Origin: Cyclospora cayetanensis
Taxonomy: Eukaryota > Apicomplexa > Conoidasida > Eucoccidiorida > Eimeriidae
Direction: 5' to 3'
Length of the DNA: 64,000 bases
Assembly: GCF_002999335.1 (NCBI RefSeq)
Contig: NW_020312089.1
Location: 41,659-105,658 of the forward strand
Made by a program: the position numbers and the translations under genes. Each line of letters starts with the position of its first letter. Positions within the stretch are counted from its first letter, which is position 1. The notes beneath the pieces were generated by a model that was given only the letters and a program-made list of their open reading frames with translations, was not told where the DNA came from and ran no database searches. Positions 57,969-64,000 of the stretch are shown piece after piece.

Positions 57969-60493
57969 ATGGCAGTAAGCATTTCCTCCCGTACTACATG
58001 TTTTCCGCGCGGTGGCTGTGGGGTGCTGCTCCGGCAGTGGCCCCGCATGGCTTAGGAAATTCCGATGCAAGCTTTCCTTACAATGGTATACGTCGCTGTT
58101 TCTAATGGCATCTTTTCACGTGCCTACCTCTCGCTTGGTCAGGAGGGCAGCTCGCTGCGGCATGACGCGCAGCATGTGGGGGAACGGGACTGTGTATGGC
58201 CGTATGACGCCCCTGCAGAGGCTTCCCCGAAGTACAGGGTGTTTGTATAAATTGAGCTTCAAGATGTGACGACTTTGCGACGCAAAGAAGCAAATCATCA
58301 CCAGGCAGATTCCTCCTCGGCTGCAACCTTGCCATCCCCATCGCAGCCACTGAGGCCCTTTGTGTATCGTGTTTTGTGTGCCCCGAAGGGGGAGGGGCAG
58401 GATGACATTGCTTTGTGTGCCTGCGTGATGATTCATGAGGAGAACTACATGTTTCTCGCAGCGCAGCACTGAGCTCTCTCGCCTGTTCGCCACGTGCAAC
58501 GTGGTCCTCCCTCCGATCATGCATGTATGTGCACTGTCGTGTGCTTTCATGGGATTGTAGGATCGCTTCTCGGCCCGTTTCCTGAAGCCCGTTGAGGGCG
58601 TTCCTCTTACTGAGGGCGCAGAGAAGAAACAGAAGCGTGATGCGGCTCTGATTGAGAGTCAGCGGAAGTCCTTGAAGGCGTTGCGCACGGTGCGTGTGCT
58701 GCGTGATATTGTGGCAGCAGCATCGCGGTTTTTCGAGTTAGCAGCATCCTGTCAGGGAAGACTTTGCGTAGGACAATTACGACATCTGTATGTGTGCTTT
58801 GTTGTGGAATATGCCCCCTGCTCGATGCATGTGGTCGCAGAAAAGGGCTGCCACACGTCATGCTCTCAAGCTGCGTACGTACAAGTACATGAAGGAGTAT
58901 AGGCGTGCGCGCGAGGATCTCATTAAGAACAAGCGGGAGGCTCGTGCTAAGGGTATGTTCAATGAGTTTTTCGAAAGTGGATAAGAGGAAGAAGTCCCAG
59001 CATGCCCTAGGGTTTTGTTTGCGCGCGGAAGCGCTTGCATTCGGGCTTAAGGATGATCTTGGAAAATCTGATTTAGCCTTATGGCTATATGAGGATTATT
59101 CGTTATCAGTTTCAATCGCTTGCTGATCGAGCCTCCTGTATCTTTCCACTGCGCCTCGGTAGTTTCCCCGTACACGTGATGAACTTGTGAGACGTATGCG
59201 CGCGTTTTGACGGCCTTGTTGCGAAACTCTTGTTGTGTCAACGGAGGACCTCTTGAGGAGCAGCTGTTGGTTGGGCAGGGGAGCGTGCGAGTTCTTCGTT
59301 GCCTTGTGTGTTAGCCCTCATGAGGCCTGTGAAGACCTTGTCCCTCATGGGGGGTTTTACCTTCAGTGGTTCGCTGCTCCCTTTTTCGCGTTGTTTGCGC
59401 ACGTGTGTTGCTTTTCGGCAAAGTTTTATCGGACCTTACTTACCGATTGTTGCTCGTGTGTCTTTGTGTCTATTTCTTTAGGTGGTTTTTACAGGGAACC
59501 CGAGCCGAAGGTGGTGTTCTGCGTCCGTATCAAGGGTATCAACAAGCTTGCCCCTAAGCCCCGCATGATTCTGCAGTTGTTCCGTCTGCGCCAGCTGCAC
59601 AATGGCGTCTTCATTCGTGTGAACAAAGCCACGCAGGAAATGCTGCAAGCAGTCCAGCCCTTCATCACCTACGGGTATCCCAGCCTGTCGACCGTCCGCA
59701 AACTGATCTACAAGCGCGGCTATGGTATGTGTGTGTCCATCTGGGGGCTCTTTGGGGTGTATATACAGCCCGTCACCTGACTGCATCGAAAGGCAAGCTG
59801 AACGTTACTACGTCGGGTACCGTCTACGCCGTGCAGCTCCAATTCGATTGCATAATTCTGGGGTCCGTCGTGACGCGTGCGCTTGTTTCTTACTTCAGCC
59901 AAGGTAGGCGAGCCTGGATCCAAGCAGCGCATTCGCCTGCAGAACAACGACATCATTGAGAAACACTTGGGCAAGTATGGCATTCATGGCATTGAGGATC
60001 TGGTTCATGAGATCTACACCTGTGGCCCCGCGTTCAAGCAGGCCAATGCTTTCCTCTGGACATTCAAGCTCTCTTCCCCACGGAAAGGCTTCAAGTGCAA
60101 ACGCCATGGCTTCTGCGAGCCTCGTGCTGGTGAGTGGGGGGTCCTTAGTCAAGCATTTGCTGCTTTCATCGAAGCTGTCTGTCTGTGTGGCGCTCGGGAG
60201 GAGTGTACATATATATATATATATATGTATGTATACATATAGCGGCGGCTGAAGCTGTGGAAGGGGGGGGGAAGGGGAGAGAGAGAAAGGGCAGTGTTCT
60301 GAGTGTAACGAGGCAGCACTTTGATTGTAGGCCACTGTATGTTGCTACGGGTTGCCTCTTGCGTGTTTTGGGTGCTCTTTACTGGAGATGGCATTTCCCC
60401 CTGCGTTTATTCGTTTTCTGTTGTGCTTTCCTCGCAGGTGACTGGGGAAACCGCAAGCATCTTATCAACGAGCTCATTGAGCGGATGTGCTAA
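57969..60493 (+). CDS. RPL7: 60S ribosomal protein L7 (uL30)
   Basis: Six exons in phase: 57969-57974, 58561-58689, 58841-58952, 59482-59724, 59899-60129, 60438-60493 (258 residues). The first exon holds only Met-Ala before the donor GCA|GTAAGC; it was chosen because exon 2 begins directly with [18 protein letters not shown] and has no ATG. Landmarks: [45 protein letters not shown] block [58 protein letters not shown] and the end [16 protein letters not shown]. It binds 28S and 5S rRNA in the large subunit. The introns are typical in size; one contains a (TA)n run at 60208-60232. Confidence 0.95.
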
Positions 60494-61757
60494 GGCGGCA
60501 TTTGGAGGGGCAGCCTGGAGTGTGATAGCCTTCACATTAACTGCATTTCGGCAAATGGGCAAGCCGCAGAGCGAAGCGCCAAGCCGTGTTGGGGTGGGGG
60601 TATGTTGAAGCGCTGAGCTTTCGTTACCAAGCAGGGGTTGTAAATGAGCATTGCCGTATCAAGTGTGTCACCACGACTGGGGCACATTCTGTCGTAGTCT
60701 TGGGAGTGCTCCTCACACTTCCTCACCTGCGAGCACGAACCTGAAACCTGAGCACACTGCGCCTTATACATGCTCTCCGCGAGTCACGTGCGCTTGTCGG
60801 CATGCATTCGAAAAAAGCGGGGTAGCCGTATCTCATATCGGCTTTAGGGTCCCGCTGCATACGGTGTTGTCCAGGCATCTGTTAGGTGGACAGTGAAAGC
60901 TTGCTACAGATTCATAATCGCCAGGCTAGCTGGAGCGTAGTGTGGTGGGTAGCGCAAGGGCGGAGTATCGACGCCCTTTTTTGCCAGACAAAGGAGCCGC
61001 GCATCATCCTTGGAAAGTCCTCTGGCAGGCAGGTGGGCAGAGAGTACTACGCTGCCACCAACAAGCCGTTGGTGCCTCGTGGCTCCTGATATCGACGACG
61101 TATTCGAGCTGCACCGCGCGCGGCTTGCGAGGCACACATTCTTGCAACAAAGAGCAGGTAGGGCCTTAGGAGCCACGCGCACCCGCTTTCTATGCTACAG
61201 GGCATAAGTCACTTCGGGGGGCCCCCCTTTAAGGGGCCCCGTGCAGTTTGATGTTCTGCCAACGCAACGCGCAGAGCGGGCTCTCTAGTGGGGGCCTAGC
61301 GTGTAGGGCCTTAGGATAAGAAACAGCACTACATGTACACTACTGCAGTCTCATAGTGGCGGCCGAACTGTGGCTCCCGGGAAGCGAGCGGACTGCTACA
61401 AAGCCTCGGTAGCCGTTTGCCAGGAAACGCATGAGCAGCGCGGCTGTAGCGCCTTGCTGGTGGGGGGAGGGCTGGTAACTCAGTAACTGAATAACGAGTT
61501 CGAGGTGAAAAGTGGCAGTGGCGGCTCCCTTTGAACGAGGTCACCCGTATCGCGGCGAAAGCTAACAAGGTGTCGGACCGGATAGGGGCTGCACGCAGCC
61601 CTCCGACGCCTTGAACGAGCTGTGTGCCTTGCCTCGCTCAGACATTCTCCTCTTCCTCCCCTCCCCCGCTCAGAGCTACGCACAACTGGGAGGCTACAGA
61701 TAGCTTTCACGGCCGCTGACACCCTCTCTCGCCTCTCCCTCATTGCTGAGTGCGCGT
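60494..61757. other. Convergent intergenic region with palindromic element
   Basis: It lies between the 3' ends of the L7 (+) and L12 (-) genes. No coding exon was recognised. The GC-rich palindrome at 61215-61240 is listed separately. Confidence 0.55.
61215..61240. repeat. GC-rich palindromic element, copy 3
   Basis: CGGGGGGCCCCCC, then TTTAA, then GGGGCCCC: two self-complementary blocks that can also pair across the AT spacer. Similar to 21056-21097 and 50371-50410. Confidence 0.55.
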
Positions 61758-62939
61758 TTATGCCGAGGGGATATCGATCTCCCCGGAGTCAATTCGCTCT
61801 TGCATTTCACTGGGGTGCGATCCGTCAATGGTGCAGCCGATCGAGTGGCTGCACAGTCGCAATCAGACAGCTGCGCAGTCAGTCAGTGCACTTACTTCCT
61901 TCCAGACCAATGTGGTGTTTTTGTTGTGCAGCGGCGTTGTATACACTAGAGGAAGCTTGAAGGATGAATAAACGCGGCTGCTCACCACGTTCCAACAATC
62001 TCCTTGACAGTTCCGGAAAACTCGTGCGCAAGCGACTTGGGGCGCATGGTACGCGCGATCTGAAAGAGCTGCTGGAGGGAGAGGTTTCCGTTGTGCTTGA
62101 TATTCTTTGTTTTCTTTCTGTCTCTTGGGGGCTCCTTGAGCTCTTTGATGATCAAAGAGGAGGCAGTGGGAACAACTTCGACGGTGGCCTGGCGGTTTTG
62201 AACCTTCAGGCACACCGTCACTTTCATGCCCTTCCACGACATTGTGGCCTTTGCAATGTCATCACCCACCTTCTTGGGAGCCATACCTGCAAATGTACAT
62301 ACACACAAAGTCACGCACGCACACACACACAAACATGCGGTTCATCTCTGAATACGCGCGAGGTTTGATGCGCGTCTGGGCAAATTCTCACGCAACCGAT
62401 AGCCGCGGGAGATGCAGCGGGCAGGGGGACAGCGGGCTGTGCGAGAGTGCCAAGAGGGTTCCTGATGTGCCTTTGCATGACTACAACGTACCAAGGGGAC
62501 CAAGCTTAGGTGCCAGGACTGAAGAGGCACCGACCTCACCGCCAGTCTGGCGGAGGTAGACTGCAAGGACAGGGATGACACCACATCAGCATAGAAGAGC
62601 AGCTATGGTCAGGAGTCGAGTTAGACTCTCATCTTCCTGGATGAATTGAAAGGGTTTGAGGGCCCTGGATAGGGCATCAATGACGAGAGTCCCCCGACTC
62701 AGGAGCCCCTTCACTATAGAGGCATGCGGAAGGGGAAGCGCACGACCCTTCCTGAAGCGCCAACTGTTTGCGTCGTGCGCTCTTAGATGATGAAACTCAA
62801 GCAAAATGTCACATAATCCGGGGGGCCATGGCTCGCAGGCTTGAAAGGAGCACGCGGGGAAACCATAGCTCTCGGTATGCTAGTGGCGTGGGGGTGGCGC
62901 ACTATATTTGATTTCATTGGGGTCGAACTTCTTCGCCAT
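61758..62939 (-). CDS. RPL12: 60S ribosomal protein L12 (uL11)
   Basis: Four exons in phase: 62903-62939, 62492-62560, 61986-62286 and 61758-61848, giving exactly 165 residues, the normal length. Landmarks: [80 protein letters not shown] block [40 protein letters not shown] and the end [10 protein letters not shown]. It binds the GTPase-associated centre of 28S rRNA at the base of the P stalk. The donor of exon 3 is taken as ACGTG|GTGAGC, which gives the family's Cys before SIGC. Confidence 0.95.
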
Positions 62940-63747
62940 CTTCGCTAGAGGGGGTTCCTGCCGGTAGTCTCCACCAAAACAGCTAGAAAAGAGGCGCCCC
63001 ACAGCAAGAAATGCATGGGAAGTAAGCCATGCACAAGCGGAGCGCAGAGGCCACATTGGCTGCTGGGGGCTGGGGACTGACAGAAAGGCAGTGTGTGGGC
63101 AAGGATGGGGCTGGATGGACGAGATCGCACATTTCTGATGAAGTTTAATGCACACAACCTGCCGATTTTACGTCGAAATCAAGAATCAATGTTTTTATTT
63201 CAGAATTGTTTTGCTTGCTCATTCGGGGTTTACCGCCAGCGGCAACAGGCTACGCTCCTCTTGAAAACCGCGGCACCTGGAAAGCAGCAACCAGAGATGT
63301 GTTTCCTTCTATACGCGGGAACGCATGGAAGGAGGTATTATAAGATACAAAGTGACGGATTCAGTTAAACAGGCGGAGCTGTTTGTTTTGCTGTCCAGTT
63401 TAGATGGAGGCCCCTTCCAGTACAATGGCAAGTGATGTCTACCACGTACAGGAGAGGCCCACCTCTGTTGTAGTGACCAGGACAAGCATTACTCTACCTC
63501 TAAAGTAATCTTCAGCCGCACGGTCTCTTTCTGGGGGCCTTCAGAAGGAATCCGCTGACTAGGTTTTGACGATAACGCCATAGAGACCATGAGTATAGTG
63601 ACCATAGCTAGTGTATTTCACTAACCTCCGCTTATACCATTTCGATCACACTTGGCATACTATAAACGAAGGACTAAATAAAATATTTGACTTGCGCACC
63701 CGGACTTCCGATATCTTGCTGCATACTGGCAAATCAACATTGCAAGA
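62940..63747. other. 5' flank of the L12 gene, otherwise nothing recognised
   Basis: Short frames only. It should contain the L12 promoter and leader. Confidence 0.5.
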
Positions 63748-63835
63748 CGCAGTGTTGTGTGCATGCGCGCTTGATGTCATGCGCAACTAGCTGTGAATAC
63801 TCGAAGTGTTTAGAGGGTGCAGCTACGCTTACCCT
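63748..63835 (+). repeat. Dispersed retroelement-like repeat, copy C
   Basis: Similar to copies A and B. In one frame it reads MSCATSCEYSKCLEGAATLT, with a Cys-x3-Cys-x4-Cys pattern close to the second zinc-binding half of gypsy-type integrases. The frame continues about 30 codons before a stop. The remaining 165 bases of the window show nothing recognisable. Confidence 0.5.
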
Positions 63836-64000
63836 AGGTGCCACCCTTTCCTTAGATAGGGAATACTTGGGGGTAAGGGCAAGACAAGCCGGAAGCCTTG
63901 GGTACGTAGCTTGATAACTTTCTTTCGCGTGTGTGTTGAGTGTAGAGTCAACTGTCCCCAAGGAAGCCTTGTATGGAGCGTCACAGTTGGTGACACCGCA

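Noticed and set aside
1..64000. CRISPR arrays, bacterial operons, tRNA and rRNA genes
   Set aside because: The intron-rich structure shows a eukaryotic nuclear genome. I saw no tRNA-like box B with a matching acceptor stem and no rRNA core sequence, but a covariance search was not possible.

Overview
The window looks like nuclear DNA of a coccidian apicomplexan of the Eimeria/Cyclospora type. The genes are densely split by short GT-AG introns. The sequence carries CAG/GCN tracts that encode alanine runs and many (TG)n, (ACAT)n and (TC)n microsatellites. Two proteins begin with a bipartite secretory-plus-transit leader, as plastid (apicoplast) proteins of these parasites do. No open reading frame is intact over a whole gene, so I built every gene model by hand from splice sites, phase continuity and family motifs.

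Layout. 0-3 kb: decayed Ty3/gypsy-type retroelement pieces. 4.3-6.0 kb (+): TPR protein with an N-myristoylation-type start. 8.8-15.9 kb (+): an 17-exon gene encoding, in one polypeptide, an SbcD/Mre11-like phosphoesterase followed by an SbcC/Rad50-like ATPase, behind an apicoplast-type leader. 17.4-about 21 kb (-): unrecognised leucine-rich gene with a possible RAP domain. 21.9-26.4 kb (+): ABC1/ADCK (UbiB) atypical kinase. 26.4-32.6 kb: no gene seen. 32.6-36.5 kb (+): endonuclease IV (APN1) with an apicoplast-type leader. 37.8-39.0 kb (-): ribosomal protein S19. 40.6-44.5 kb (+): Deltex-type E3 ligase (WWE, RING, Deltex C-terminal domain). 46.6-49.8 kb (-): RS-rich protein. 50.8-52.5 kb (+): polyprenol/polyprenal reductase (SRD5A3/DFG10 family), C-terminus not found. 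52.5-57.9 kb: gene-poor with retroelement remnants. 58.0-60.5 kb (+): ribosomal protein L7. 61.8-62.9 kb (-): ribosomal protein L12. 62.9-64 kb: another retroelement-like copy.

The most interesting item is the SbcD-SbcC fusion. The phosphoesterase motifs and the ATPase Walker A, Q-loop, signature, Walker B and D-loop can all be placed on exons whose phases agree. The coiled-coil part is very short and has no zinc-hook CxxC. Together with the endonuclease IV gene 17 kb away, which also has an apicoplast-type leader, this suggests that two plastid DNA-maintenance enzymes are encoded in this window. They are not an operon: other genes lie between them. Targeting is inferred from sequence only.
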